A DNA stretch of 64,000 nt from G965197715 sp965247615 (GCA_965247615.1 OZ252022.1:682001-746000), one strand, 5' to 3'; shown: positions 23,851-32,689, counted from the stretch's first letter. Notes: generated by a model from the letters alone, not told the origin. Numbers and translations are program-made.

Positions 23851-23898
23851 GGGTGCAGGGCGTGCCCTGCTGGGTGCGGGGCGAGCCGTGCCTGCCTA
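23851..23898. repeat. Two family C palindromes after the acyl-CoA dehydrogenase stop
   Basis: GGGTGCAGGGCGTGCCCTGC is followed directly by a second, diverged unit (GGGTGCGGGGCGAGCCGTGC) and CTGCCTAG, whose CTA is the complement of the gene stop. Confidence 0.7.
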
Positions 23899-25038
23899 GA
23901 TGCCCATGGATGCGGCCACAGTCTCCCGGTGGAAGTCCGCGTCGCCGTAGAGGAACTCGCCGAGCCTTGTGCGGCGTGTGAAGAGCTGCAGGTCGTACTC
24001 CTGGGTGAAGCCGATGGCCCCGTGGCACTGGTGCGCCACCTCGCCGACACGACGGACGGCGTCGCTCACCCAGGCCTTGGACATGGCCACCTCCGTGGCG
24101 GCGTCTTCGCCCTGCGCCAGCTTCCACGCCGCCCGGTAGGCAACGTACCGCGCGCCCTCCACGTCCACCGCCATGTTCGCGCAGTGCTGCTGAATAGCCT
24201 GGAAGCTGCCGATGGGACGTCCGAACTGCAGCCGGTTCTTCACGTACTCCACCGTCATCTCCAGGATGCGTTGGGCGCTGCCCAGCATCTCGCAGGCCTT
24301 GACGGCGGCGGCTCGTTGCAGCGTCCGCTGGACCACCGCCCAGGCCTCGCCCAGCTCCCCCAGGGCGGCGCTCTGCGGCACGCGCACGTTGGTGAACACC
24401 ACCTCGCTCTGCTGATCGGAGGCCAGGGTCTTGAGAGGAGTCAGCTGGAGGCCGGGAGCGTTTGTCGGGACGATCAACAGGGTGATCCCGCGCTCCGGGT
24501 TGACCGCCGTCCTGGTCCTGGCGGCGACCAGCAGGCAGTCCGCAGCCGCGGCGTCCTGGACGAAGAGCTTGCGGCCGTTGACCGTAAGCTCGCCGCTGCG
24601 GCGGATCGCCCGTACATCCCGGATCCCCGCGGCGTCCCAGCGGGCGCCGGCCTCCGTCAGGGCCAGCGTCGCCACTAGGTCGCCGTTGGCGATCTTGGGA
24701 AGCAGCTCCGCCTTCTGCTCCTCCGTCCCGGCGTCGAGGATCGTGGAACCGGCAAGCACCACCGTGGAGATCAGCGGCCCCGGGAGCAGGGCCCGGCCCG
24801 CCTCCTCGACCACGACGCAGAAGTCCAGCAGGTCGCCGCCCGTTCCCCCAAGCTCCTCCGGGAAGGGCAGCCCAAGCCAGCCCAGGTCAGCCAGCTTCCG
24901 CCAGAGCCCCGGGATATGCCCCGGGGGCGCGCCCTCCGCGTCACGCACGTAGCTCAGAGGGCACTCCTGCTCCAGGAACTCCCGGGCGCTGCTCCTCAGC
25001 ATCTGCTGGGATTCGGTGAGCCCTAGGTCCATTGGCAA
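23896..25038 (-). CDS. Acyl-CoA dehydrogenase family protein
   Basis: A 380-residue FAD enzyme oxidising an acyl-CoA thioester, passing electrons to EtfAB (encoded at 4.6 and 6.4 kb). The three-domain order is visible: helical N-terminus (LGLTESQQMLRSSAREFLEQ), the flavin-contact strand ATLALTEAGARWD around residue 123, KLFVQDAAAADCLLVAARTR, then a C-terminal helical domain with NRLQFGRPIGSFQAIQQHCA and CHGAIGFTQEYDLQLFTRRT. It looks like the CaiA/FadE-type long family. The substrate is not identifiable. It has two possible starts (25038, 25032). Confidence 0.9.
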   Translation of the reverse strand: MPMDLGLTESQQMLRSSAREFLEQECPLSYVRDAEGAPPGHIPGLWRKLADLGWLGLPFPEELGGTGGDLLDFCVVVEEAGRALLPGPLISTVVLAGSTILDAGTEEQKAELLPKIANGDLVATLALTEAGARWDAAGIRDVRAIRRSGELTVNGRKLFVQDAAAADCLLVAARTRTAVNPERGITLLIVPTNAPGLQLTPLKTLASDQQSEVVFTNVRVPQSAALGELGEAWAVVQRTLQRAAAVKACEMLGSAQRILEMTVEYVKNRLQFGRPIGSFQAIQQHCANMAVDVEGARYVAYRAAWKLAQGEDAATEVAMSKAWVSDAVRRVGEVAHQCHGAIGFTQEYDLQLFTRRTRLGEFLYGDADFHRETVAASMGI

Positions 25039-25097
25039 TGCTCCCCTGCGGGCGCAACACGGCTAGTCGAGCAATTCAGCAACGGCGCCGCGGCTCC

Positions 25098-25334
25098 TCA
25101 GGAGGTGACCGAGAGGCATGTGACGGTGCGAAGTATCCCGCCGATGGTGTGGATGTTGCTTGTCACCGCCTCGCCGACAGCGTTGAGGTCGAAGGCCTCC
25201 AGCACGGCGATGATGTCATAGGGCCCCGTCACTGCGTCCACGGCCTGCATGCCGGGGATTCCCTTCAGCGACTCCGCCACCTCACGGGACTTCCCCACCG
25301 CGGTCTCTATGAGCACGTATGCCTTCGTTGCCAT
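25098..25334 (-). CDS. Stand-alone Lrp/AsnC ligand-binding (RAM) domain protein
   Basis: A 78-residue protein, MATKAYVLIETAVGKSREVA, then GIPGMQAVDAVTGPYDIIAV and IHTIGGILRTVTCLSV. This is the complete alpha-beta RAM domain of Lrp/AsnC regulators without the DNA-binding half. Such stand-alone RAM proteins assemble into rings and bind amino acids or related effectors; some modulate full-length Lrp regulators. It lies just upstream of, and on the same strand as, the acyl-CoA dehydrogenase gene. Confidence 0.82.
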   Translation of the reverse strand: MATKAYVLIETAVGKSREVAESLKGIPGMQAVDAVTGPYDIIAVLEAFDLNAVGEAVTSNIHTIGGILRTVTCLSVTS

Positions 25335-25440
25335 GGGCGCCCCCTTCAGCTCGCGTCAGTTTGGACGATGCCCGCTCCCTGTCTCCCCCGGCACAGCGGG
25401 GAAGGCCATTTTAGGCCCTGAGCCCAGCAGTGTCAACGCG

Positions 25441-25507
25441 GTCGCTGGCGCGACGGCCATGTGGGCGTGTGCGGGAGCTGTGGTGGGTCTTCAGGCCGAT
25501 GGTGGGC
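25441..25507. repeat. Repeat family D, copy 1 (downstream of sfsA)
   Basis: A 67-bp element beginning with family B core GTCGCTGGCGCGACGGCC, followed by GTGTGCGGGAGCTGTGGTGG and GTCTTCAGGCCGATGGTGGG. It matches 26366-26432 at 62 of 67 positions, in the same orientation, so the two copies flank sfsA as direct repeats. Confidence 0.75.
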
Positions 25508-25604
25508 CGGTCTCATTGGGGGTGAGGGGGAGGCCCCGCTCTGCCGCGCGACCACCCCCGGCCCCCTGCCCGGCGGCCGCCGGTCGCTGGCGCGCCGGCC
25601 GGAC

Positions 25605-26345
25605 CTACAACCGCACCGGGGCCGGCGCGATGATCCGGACCTCGCTGCGCGTGACGGTGCACGTGTAGGCGTGTGCCTCCACACCCCGCGACACCGCGTC
25701 ACGCAGGGCCGCGCCGAATTCCGGGTCCGCTCGGTCGTGCGGGGTGAAGGCGACGGCATCGCCGCGTTGGATGACGAAGACCGCCGCTCCTCGGTGCCCA
25801 GCCTCCACTGCCCTCGCCAGCGTCTGAACGTGGCGGCGCCCTCGCTCCGTTGGCGCGTCCGGGAAGAGGCCCACACCCTCCTCCACCAGCGTCACCGACT
25901 TCACCTCGATGAAGCAGCGGCCTCCGGGGCCGTCGAGCACGACGTCGAGGCGGCTATCGCCATACGTCACCTCGCGCCGAACCCCCGTATAGCCGGCGAA
26001 GGCTTCCAGGCGCCCCTCGAGAATGGCCTCGGTCACCAGCGCAGGTGGCAGCCGCGCATCGGCGGACACCAGGACGAGTCCACGACCCTCCCCACGGTCC
26101 CCAGCTCCCGGGTCACCCTCGGCCCCCTCCTCAGAGACCCCCACTAGGGCCAGGTCGTAGGCCGTCTTGCGGCCCGGCCTGTCCGCGGGGGCAAGCCCGC
26201 ACCAGCTCCCGGCGCGCAGCAACTCCCGCATGCGCCCGGAGTTCGCCACGTGGACCATGGTCTCCCGTCCGTCCACCGACACCATCGCGGCAAAGCGGTT
26301 GAGCCGATGGAGGAAGACTCCGTCGATTAGGGGTGGAAGCTTCAC
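25605..26345 (-). CDS. sfsA: DNA/RNA nuclease SfsA
   Basis: A 246-residue protein with the SfsA layout: an N-terminal OB-like part (DGVFLHRLNRFAAMVSVDGR, HVANSGRMRELL) and a C-terminal nuclease-like domain with YGDSRLDVVLDG and CFIEVKSVTLVEEGVGLFPD, where the D-(x)n-ExK pattern fits a PD-(D/E)XK-type site, then PTERGRRHVQTLARAVEAGH. SfsA was first linked to maltose metabolism as a nucleic-acid-binding protein and is now regarded as a nuclease. Length is normal. Direct repeats flank the gene on both sides. Confidence 0.85.
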   Translation of the reverse strand: MKLPPLIDGVFLHRLNRFAAMVSVDGRETMVHVANSGRMRELLRAGSWCGLAPADRPGRKTAYDLALVGVSEEGAEGDPGAGDRGEGRGLVLVSADARLPPALVTEAILEGRLEAFAGYTGVRREVTYGDSRLDVVLDGPGGRCFIEVKSVTLVEEGVGLFPDAPTERGRRHVQTLARAVEAGHRGAAVFVIQRGDAVAFTPHDRADPEFGAALRDAVSRGVEAHAYTCTVTRSEVRIIAPAPVRL

Positions 26346-26365
26346 CGTGCTCCTCCCGCCGGCGG

Positions 26366-26432
26366 GTCGCTGGCGCGATGGCCTTGTGGGGGTGTGCGGG
26401 AGCGGTGGTCGGTCTTCAGGCCGATGGTGGGC
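26366..26432. repeat. Repeat family D, copy 2 (upstream of sfsA)
   Basis: Second copy of the 67-bp element, five mismatches from 25441-25507. The following 26433-26839 has mixed composition, with short AT-rich parts (TTCGCAGTATAGTACGCTTA near 26559), and shows no credible gene. Confidence 0.75.
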
Positions 26433-26839
26433 GTGCCCATCGCAGCGGGAGGTCCGCTCATTTGGTCCGAGAGCCTCTTACCCTGATGGGCCCGCGGCTC
26501 GGGGGACTAAGCTGGGGTTTCCCGACCTGCTCCTTATATGAGGACTTCCCAGCGGAACATTCGCAGTATAGTACGCTTAGGCCCACCAACTACGCCAGCT
26601 CGGGCCCAGAACGGCGCAACGGCTCTATAGACTGCTTCCAGGCGGTTCAAGTCCTGCTTACCCTTGGCCCAGGTGGAAGAACCTGGCGAGCAGTTTACCC
26701 CACGCGCACAAGCTGCTCGTCGTTGCGGATTCGGGCATCGTGCTCCTTATCCGACGGCACGCCGCCTTTTGACTGATGGGGCGCGCCGGCATGAGGAGCA
26801 GATGTCTGCGTGGACAACAACGCAGGACGGGAAGCCCTA

Positions 26840-28498
26840 TCACCGCTGTCTGATGTCTCGCCGCTGGAACAGAACAAACGACAGGCCAAGCAACACGATG
26901 GAAAGCGCGGCCAACACAGCGGCGTCACCCCAGTCCATGCCGTTGATGAGCGGGTCGCTGCCCAAGTAGTAGTGGAACGGCGACAGCCATGCAATGACCC
27001 CAAGGCCACCGCTGACGTTTGCCAACGAAGTCAACAAGTGGAAGACAAGCGCCCCACCCGCAGCGCCGAGAATCGCGACACCGGTGCGCCCCGTGCCCGC
27101 GCTGAGGGCCAGCGCAAGGGTCCCGAAAGCCAACCCCACCAGCACCTGGAGCGCTGCGGTGGCTGCGACATTGCCGATGTCCATCCCGAGGTCGCCGAGC
27201 ATGGACCCGAGAGCCACGCCCGCGAAGGTCGCAACACCGACTATGATGCCGAAAAGGACCATAGGCACGGCCTTTTCAAGCACAATTCTATGTCGGCTGA
27301 TTGGGTTGGCAAGCAGCAGCCCCATCGTTCGGCGCGATTCCTCCCCAGCGAGGGCCCCCGCACCCATGACGGCGGTCACCAGGATGACCGAGAGCGGGGC
27401 CATAAACCCGAACGTCTCAAGGGTGTACCACCCTTCCGGGGTGCTCAGGTCACCTCCACCGAAGAGAGCGATTAATTCTTCCGGGAAGTTCTCAAAGGAG
27501 GACAACGTCTCTTCCGGAAGGGATGCATACATCGGGCCCAACATCACACCCATCACCAGAAACATCGCCGCAGACGTGACCAGGAGAAGGACCTGATAAT
27601 CCGACGAGGTCTTGACCCTTATGGATGAGACCCTCGCCGAGCCAGCAAGACGCCCGACCAACCTGTTTAGGTGTGGGTTGCTTCGGATCCTGTCCAGCAA
27701 GGTCTTGCCAGCAGACTGGCCCTTCAGGTCTCGGCGATTGAATCCAATGACAGCCGCAATCAAGAACAGGACTGATCCGAAAATCAGCACAGCCAGGTGA
27801 CCCCAGGCAATGCCGTTGTAAACGGGGGCGCTGCCGTCGAAGTAGTACCAGGGAAGGGCCTTGCGCAGGTCCTCCAGTCCCTCAATAAGGGGCAACAGGC
27901 CGACCGAAAAGAAGGACAGCACAAGGACGGCGGATGTCCCGCCCGTCGCCGTGTCACGGTTGCCGGTCACGGCTCCAATGGCCATGGCCAGCATCCCGTA
28001 GAAGACGGCGTTGAAGAATAGGTGAAGCGCCAAAGCCTCGACCTCCAGACCGCCGATCTCTATGCCCAGCAACCCAGCCATGGGATGGACGGGAAGCCAC
28101 ATGACAAAGACCGTCAGGGCCGTGAGCAGCACGAGGGCTGCAGCCTTGGACAGCAGGACGTGTGTACGGCTCTTGGGATTGACGAGGAGAATGCCCATTG
28201 TGCCGTTCCTCTCCTCCCCGGCAATGGACGCCGCGCCCATCACGAGGCACATTACTGCAACGACAACGGCGCCGAACGACCCAAAGACGTAGCCTACGGC
28301 CAGCCCACCGACGTCGACATTGTCACTGATGCCAAGCAGCGACCGAAACGCTTCGGGCAATTCGCTGTAGACGGTAAGATCGATTTCACGGTAAGTGAAC
28401 ATCCCGAAGAGCAGGAGCAGCGTCAGGCTAGCGGCAGCGATCGCCCACCCCAACCACCGATCCCATGCCGTCTTGAGGAAGATGTTGGCAAACGACAC
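26840..28498 (-). CDS. ABC-2 type exporter permease, double-length
   Basis: A 552-residue integral membrane protein made of two homologous halves, each with about six transmembrane segments. Each half contains an amphipathic start (YREIDLTVYSELPEAFRSLL; LGPMYASLPEETLSSFENFP), a SIAGEERNGTMGILLVNPKS or GALAGEESRRTMGLLLANPI motif, and further helices. The GEExxxTMGxLLxNPxSR motif is typical of ABC-2 permeases. The fusion of two half-permeases into one chain means one gene plus the ATPase dimer can form the exporter. It is transcribed two bases after the ATPase gene stop. The exported substrate is unknown. Confidence 0.85.
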   Translation of the reverse strand: MSFANIFLKTAWDRWLGWAIAAASLTLLLLFGMFTYREIDLTVYSELPEAFRSLLGISDNVDVGGLAVGYVFGSFGAVVVAVMCLVMGAASIAGEERNGTMGILLVNPKSRTHVLLSKAAALVLLTALTVFVMWLPVHPMAGLLGIEIGGLEVEALALHLFFNAVFYGMLAMAIGAVTGNRDTATGGTSAVLVLSFFSVGLLPLIEGLEDLRKALPWYYFDGSAPVYNGIAWGHLAVLIFGSVLFLIAAVIGFNRRDLKGQSAGKTLLDRIRSNPHLNRLVGRLAGSARVSSIRVKTSSDYQVLLLVTSAAMFLVMGVMLGPMYASLPEETLSSFENFPEELIALFGGGDLSTPEGWYTLETFGFMAPLSVILVTAVMGAGALAGEESRRTMGLLLANPISRHRIVLEKAVPMVLFGIIVGVATFAGVALGSMLGDLGMDIGNVAATAALQVLVGLAFGTLALALSAGTGRTGVAILGAAGGALVFHLLTSLANVSGGLGVIAWLSPFHYYLGSDPLINGMDWGDAAVLAALSIVLLGLSFVLFQRRDIRQR

Positions 28499-28500
28499 CG

Positions 28501-29445
28501 TTAGTCCTCCTTGTCGCTCTTGTAGTACGTGAGGAATATCTCTTCCAGGTCGGCCTCGTTGGTCTTGATGTCCGCAACGCCGTAGTGGTCGGTCGCCGCC
28601 TTCAGGAGCTCGCCCATGTCCCCGCCGAAGGACATCTCGACGTGTTTGTCATTGGCAATGACGTTGCGGACTCCAGGGACCACTACAAACACTGCGGCGT
28701 CTGCTGGGGAATCCAGCACAAACTCCACTTGGCGCATCGCCTTCGACCGCAGGTCCGCAACCGACTCGACAGTTATGAGAAAGCCGTCGCGGATGATTCC
28801 GACTCGGTCAGCCACCCGCTGGACCTCAGAGAGCGTATGGCTGGACAGGAAGACGGTGCGCCCCTCTGCCGTGACCTCGCTCACCATTCTCTGAAACTCC
28901 CGTTGCATCAACGGATCGAGTCCCGAGGTAGGTTCGTCCATGATCAGCAGGTCCGGCCGGTTCATGAAGGCCTGAATAACGCCAACCTTCTGCCGGTTGC
29001 CCGTTGATAGGTCTCCCACCTTTCTGGACAGGTCCGAATCAAGGCGTTCAGCAAGCTCGCCGACATAGGACCAGTCGACCCCGCCACGCATGTTCGCGAA
29101 GTACTCCAAGGTGTCGCGGCCCGTAAGATTCGGGTACAGCGCCAAGTCTCCCGGGATATACCCGATGTGCCTTCGTATGGCCACAGCATCCCTGTGCGTA
29201 GCAAGGCCCAGGATTGTCGCGGTGCCGGCAGTGGGTCTGATCTCGTCGAGCAACGTTCTAATGGTCGTCGACTTCCCGGCGCCGTTGGGGCCGAGGAAAC
29301 CGAAGACCTCGCCTTCCTGGACTTCCAGGTTAAGGTCCTCAATGCCGCGTTTCTTGCCGTAGTACTTGGTCAATCCACTCGTGTGAATGGCCGCCCCTGC
29401 TGCACCCTTGATCGCTCCAGCTTCGGTCTCCGCCTCTGTTACCAT
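28501..29445 (-). CDS. ABC transporter ATP-binding protein (ABC-2 exporter)
   Basis: A 314-residue ATPase with Walker A GFLGPNGAGKSTTIRTLL (about residues 49-66), Q-loop region IGYIPGDLALYPNLTG, signature DLSTGNRQKVGVIQ, Walker B DLLIMDEPTSGLDPL, and H-loop LSSHTLSEVQRVAD. A C-terminal regulatory-like domain of about 80 residues follows. I start it at ATG 29445 (GGGAGGC upstream); 23 further residues could precede it. It forms an operon with the permease gene (two-base gap), and a degenerate MarR gene lies just upstream. Confidence 0.9.
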   Translation of the reverse strand: MVTEAETEAGAIKGAAGAAIHTSGLTKYYGKKRGIEDLNLEVQEGEVFGFLGPNGAGKSTTIRTLLDEIRPTAGTATILGLATHRDAVAIRRHIGYIPGDLALYPNLTGRDTLEYFANMRGGVDWSYVGELAERLDSDLSRKVGDLSTGNRQKVGVIQAFMNRPDLLIMDEPTSGLDPLMQREFQRMVSEVTAEGRTVFLSSHTLSEVQRVADRVGIIRDGFLITVESVADLRSKAMRQVEFVLDSPADAAVFVVVPGVRNVIANDKHVEMSFGGDMGELLKAATDHYGVADIKTNEADLEEIFLTYYKSDKED

Positions 29446-29500
29446 GTGGCTGCCTCCCTGCAAGTCAATAGTCTTGTTGGTCCAATGCAGCGTGTTCTCC

Positions 29501-29880
29501 TCAATCGCGAGCACCTTCTATCGTGCCGACCCCCGGGACGGCAACGGCGTCATCATTGGCCGCCTCCAGATGATCGGCTCCCCGGTCAAGCATCTCCAGC
29601 GCCCGAGCGACCACTTCGAGCTCGGCAATTGATAAGACCATCGTAAGCTTCTCAACGGCTACAAAGTTGCTGCGTGCCAGTGCTTCAACAGTCTTTCGTC
29701 CCTCATTGGTCAGACAAGCCAGAGCGACTCGTCTGTCATTGGGGTCGGGAACTCGCTCTACCACACCCTTCTTGACCAACCGCTCGACCATGTTTGAGGG
29801 GTTAGGAAGGGTCATGCCGCGGGTCTGGTGCGCTGCACCAATTAGGGGATGCGACCGTCTCAGCTGGCTACGTCCAGGTC
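29501..29880 (-). pseudogene. Degenerate MarR family regulator
   Basis: In one frame the wing and dimerisation half of a MarR regulator is clear: NMVERLVKKGVVERVPDPND followed by RRVALACLTNEGRKTVEALA and a long helix. Upstream the recognition region appears shortened (MTLPNPSNMVERL, where relatives carry about 11 more residues), and no credible N-terminal helix or start exists; the frame leads back into repeat sequence. I read this as a decayed regulator of the adjacent ABC exporter. A start at 29815 could still produce a truncated 104-residue protein. Confidence 0.55.
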
Positions 29881-29973
29881 GACGGCCTACGAGTACCGCA
29901 GTGTTTGGTGTCGATTGAGCAATAGGTATGGAGAGCCTCACTATGAGCGGGTCGCTGGCGCGATGGCCGGGCC

Positions 29974-31380
29974 CTAGTCCCCGCGCAGCTGGATGTACTT
30001 CGCCAGCAGCGGCTGGACCCGGCGCACCAGGTCCAACGCCTGTCTCGATGCTTCCTGGATGGTGAAGTGGGCCCCAGGCTGCGTGCGCAGCTTGAAGAGG
30101 TGGTAGCACTCCCGCAGGTTCATCCTGCTCAGCACGCGCCGCAGGTGGGCGTGCGTGACCACGTACTCAGCCACTCGCGGCGACAGCCCGGCCAGACGGC
30201 GGTACGCGGACGCGGACGCCTCCATCGCTTCCTGGAAGACCTCCTCCAGCCCGGCCTCTCGGACCAGGGGCGGGAGGACGTAGCCAAGGCCCACCGTGAG
30301 GGGCTGCGGGATGTACGTCTGCATTCGGTGCCGCTTGAACTCCCGGTAGGCGCCGTAGTCGATGAGCAGCTCAAACGTGAAGTCCACCAGCTCCAGCTCC
30401 CGCAAGGGCGCGTCGTGGGGCCCCATCCGCTCCAGCGCCGCCTGCACCACCGCCTCCTGCTCCCGGGCCGACATGCCCTGGGCTCGACGCCATGCTTCGT
30501 CGTACGGTCCCGCAGCGTAGCGGTAGAGGAGCCCCGCCACAAGCCGGGTCTGCGCGTCGGTGTCGTAGCTGACCAGCCGTGTCTCGATGCGGCCCTCCAC
30601 CCCGGCATCCCCCTCTGCCTCCGCGCCGAAGGCCTGCTGCGCTTCCCGGGTCTGCACAAGGTAGTCGTTGCGATCGGCGTAGCGGATGAGTGTGGGCGTG
30701 ATGAGCCGCCCCTGCTCCTTCAGGCTCTCTCCCACCTGCCGCTCCTCGTCCAGATCAGAGGAGAGGAGCTTGCGGATGGCGTGCTCCATGCTCCGCGCGT
30801 TCATGGAGACGCCCACGTTGGTCAGGGTGGCCGCGGGGAGCACAAAGCGGCAGCTATCGACGGCCTCGCGCCGGATGCGCACCCGGTACGCGCCGCCGGT
30901 CTCCTCCGCCCCCTGCTTCCGCACCGACCGCAGGTGTTGCTGCATCTCCTCCACCAGCCTGCCGTACAGGTGGAAGAGGCGGTCGCATGCGGCGGTGTAG
31001 AGGTCCCGGATCCCGGGCTCGCCCTCCAGCTCGGCGGGCGTGTAGTACGCTCCCTGGTCCAGGACCTGATAGCGGCTCGACTTCTCCGTGTACGAAGCCA
31101 GGCGGTTGTCCTCCAGCGTGTCGCAGGCCAGGCGCGACACGTTCTCCACGGCCATGTGGATGACGGCGTGCTCGGCCACCGACGCGTGCCCGTAGCCCAG
31201 CACCCACCGCTCGTGGAAGTCGGCCGCCTTCTCCGCCGTCACGATGTCGCGGATCTGGTCGAATGGCTCCGGCCGTCGCGACGTCATCGCGAAGACCACC
31301 GCCAACTCTTCCTCCGTGATGTCGCGGGGGTCCAGCGGGTAGATGCGGCGCTGGAATTCGGTTCGCTGCTCGGTTTCCAT
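29974..31380 (-). CDS. Tandem-domain FAD-dependent thymidylate synthase (ThyX-like)
   Basis: A 468-residue protein made of two ThyX-like halves, whereas classical ThyX is about 220-250 residues and tetrameric. The first half has LGYGHASVAEHAV (61-73), SYTEKSSRYQ (96-105) and SCRFVLPAATLTNVGVSMNA, matching ThyX GHxSvxEH, NExSxRY and R-x-x-LP elements. In the second half RHRMQTYIPQPL (350-361) keeps the RHR triplet of the ThyX motif. Thus RHR survives in the second half and the NExSxRY element in the first, suggesting a pseudo-dimer with complementary half-sites. Predicted role is dTMP synthesis from dUMP; no thyA is present in the window. Confidence 0.78.
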   Translation of the reverse strand: METEQRTEFQRRIYPLDPRDITEEELAVVFAMTSRRPEPFDQIRDIVTAEKAADFHERWVLGYGHASVAEHAVIHMAVENVSRLACDTLEDNRLASYTEKSSRYQVLDQGAYYTPAELEGEPGIRDLYTAACDRLFHLYGRLVEEMQQHLRSVRKQGAEETGGAYRVRIRREAVDSCRFVLPAATLTNVGVSMNARSMEHAIRKLLSSDLDEERQVGESLKEQGRLITPTLIRYADRNDYLVQTREAQQAFGAEAEGDAGVEGRIETRLVSYDTDAQTRLVAGLLYRYAAGPYDEAWRRAQGMSAREQEAVVQAALERMGPHDAPLRELELVDFTFELLIDYGAYREFKRHRMQTYIPQPLTVGLGYVLPPLVREAGLEEVFQEAMEASASAYRRLAGLSPRVAEYVVTHAHLRRVLSRMNLRECYHLFKLRTQPGAHFTIQEASRQALDLVRRVQPLLAKYIQLRGD

Positions 31381-31472
31381 GTCCTTCCCTGCCGGGGGCG
31401 CTCAGGCTGGGCACATCCTAGCGGCGGATGGAAGGCGCCGCAACCGCCTCGGCCCCGCTGTCCGCCACATAG

Positions 31473-31521
31473 AGAGAGGGCCGCGCATCCTGGGCCTCCC
31501 CCAGGATGCGTGGCCCTCTCG
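31473..31521. terminator. Strong hairpin between ThyX and bicupin genes
   Basis: A stem of about 20 bp, AGGGCCGCGCATCCTGGG pairing with CCCAGGATGCGTGGCCCT around a four-base loop region, follows the bicupin stop (minus strand). It lacks a long T-run on either side, so it may be a terminator or an mRNA-stabilising hairpin. Confidence 0.6.
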
Positions 31522-31546
31522 TCGTGTTCGGGGCTGCGAGTCGATG

Positions 31547-32689
31547 CTACGTGCCGGTCAGCCGGGCCCCCTGCTCCTCATTGGCGTTGTAGCCCCACTT
31601 GTAGTCGCGGTTGGCGTAGACCTCCTCCGGCATGAGGCTCTTGAGGCCACGCTTCTCAACCTCCTCCTCATACTTCGTGCGGATCCAGGGCTCCTCGTCC
31701 GGGTACTCGATCTGGGCCAGGGGCCGGTCCTCGCCCTCCAGCGCGTTGCCGCTGAGCTGGCGGATGGGTGAGAGCGCCAGGTACCGGGCGGGTGTGACGC
31801 TCACGTTGAAGTGCTGGTGGAACCACTGGTTGGGCGGCACGAACATGCTGGCCTCGTGCCACGGCACGATGATCTTCTCCTCCCCCTCCGGCCACATGAT
31901 GGAGTAGCCCTCTCCCGCGGGGATGATGATCACGACGCCGGGCCCGTGCTTGTGGCCCTTCTTGTAGGTGCCCGTGGGGAAGACGGACATGTGCCCGCCC
32001 AGCTGAGAGCTCGGGAAGGAGATGTCCACCACGTGGCCGCCGCCGCCGCGCTGGCGGTGGGGGACCAGGCCGTCCCACGCAGCCAAGTCTGTGAAGAAGT
32101 TGCCGAACCAGGTTGCGCCCCGGCCCGCTCCGTCTGCCCTTGTGGCGATGGAATACAGCTCCCCTTCCACCGCCTCCAGCAGCTCCGGCTTCTCATACTT
32201 GTTGTTGAAGTAGAAGTCGGGGTCCGCATTGATCGACATGGCCACCGGGAGGTGGTTGTTGTGGACAAGCCTCGCGGGACGGTCCCCCCGCGCGTTGCTG
32301 AACTGCCGATACGTGCCACGAGGGAGCTGGAACAGGCTGCGAGGGCCCCACTCGAAGGTCTTCTTCGGCACGCCCTCGGCCCACACCGTCGTGAGTCCCT
32401 GTCCACCGAGCACGTACACAGCCTCGTCCAGGGCAAACTTCATTGGCGCAGTGGTCCCCCCCGGAGGAATCTCCGTGATGCGGGCCTCGGCGGTGCCCTG
32501 CATCCCCGCAAGCTGGATGAAGGCCGCATTGCACTCGCGCTCTTCCCACGGGCCAACCTCAATGTTCCGCGCGTCCTCAATGAAGTAGCCCCGGTGAATC
32601 GGCACGCCGATGGACTCGACCCACTCATCGTAGGGCAGTCGTGCGTCCCGGCGGTCACGGATCGCGGGACGGCCGTTGGTCTGCGTCAT
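31547..32689 (-). CDS. Bicupin protein, paralogue 1
   Basis: A 380-residue double-cupin protein. The first cupin has lost its metal histidines: the motif reads PPGGTTAPMKFALDEAVYVL, with MKF where HxH is expected. The second cupin keeps a complete motif, GTYKKGHKHGPGVVIIIPAG (HxH plus Glu/His), and motif 2 WFHQHFNVS, so a single metal centre is likely. It is closely related (same length and most motifs identical) to the gene at 34543-35697 and more distantly to 56110-57270. Function could be a dioxygenase or isomerase on an organic acid; this is inference from the neighbouring importer genes. Confidence 0.72.
   Translation of the reverse strand: MTQTNGRPAIRDRRDARLPYDEWVESIGVPIHRGYFIEDARNIEVGPWEERECNAAFIQLAGMQGTAEARITEIPPGGTTAPMKFALDEAVYVLGGQGLTTVWAEGVPKKTFEWGPRSLFQLPRGTYRQFSNARGDRPARLVHNNHLPVAMSINADPDFYFNNKYEKPELLEAVEGELYSIATRADGAGRGATWFGNFFTDLAAWDGLVPHRQRGGGGHVVDISFPSSQLGGHMSVFPTGTYKKGHKHGPGVVIIIPAGEGYSIMWPEGEEKIIVPWHEASMFVPPNQWFHQHFNVSVTPARYLALSPIRQLSGNALEGEDRPLAQIEYPDEEPWIRTKYEEEVEKRGLKSLMPEEVYANRDYKWGYNANEEQGARLTGT

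Noticed and set aside
24945..24965. GTAGCTCAGAGGG resembling a tRNA D-arm
   Set aside because: It lies inside the acyl-CoA dehydrogenase coding region and has no matching anticodon or T-arm downstream.
26570..26665. A GGTTCAAGTCC stretch resembling a tRNA T-loop
   Set aside because: The flanking T-stem (GGCGG/CCTGC) does not pair and no acceptor, D or anticodon stem could be built around it.
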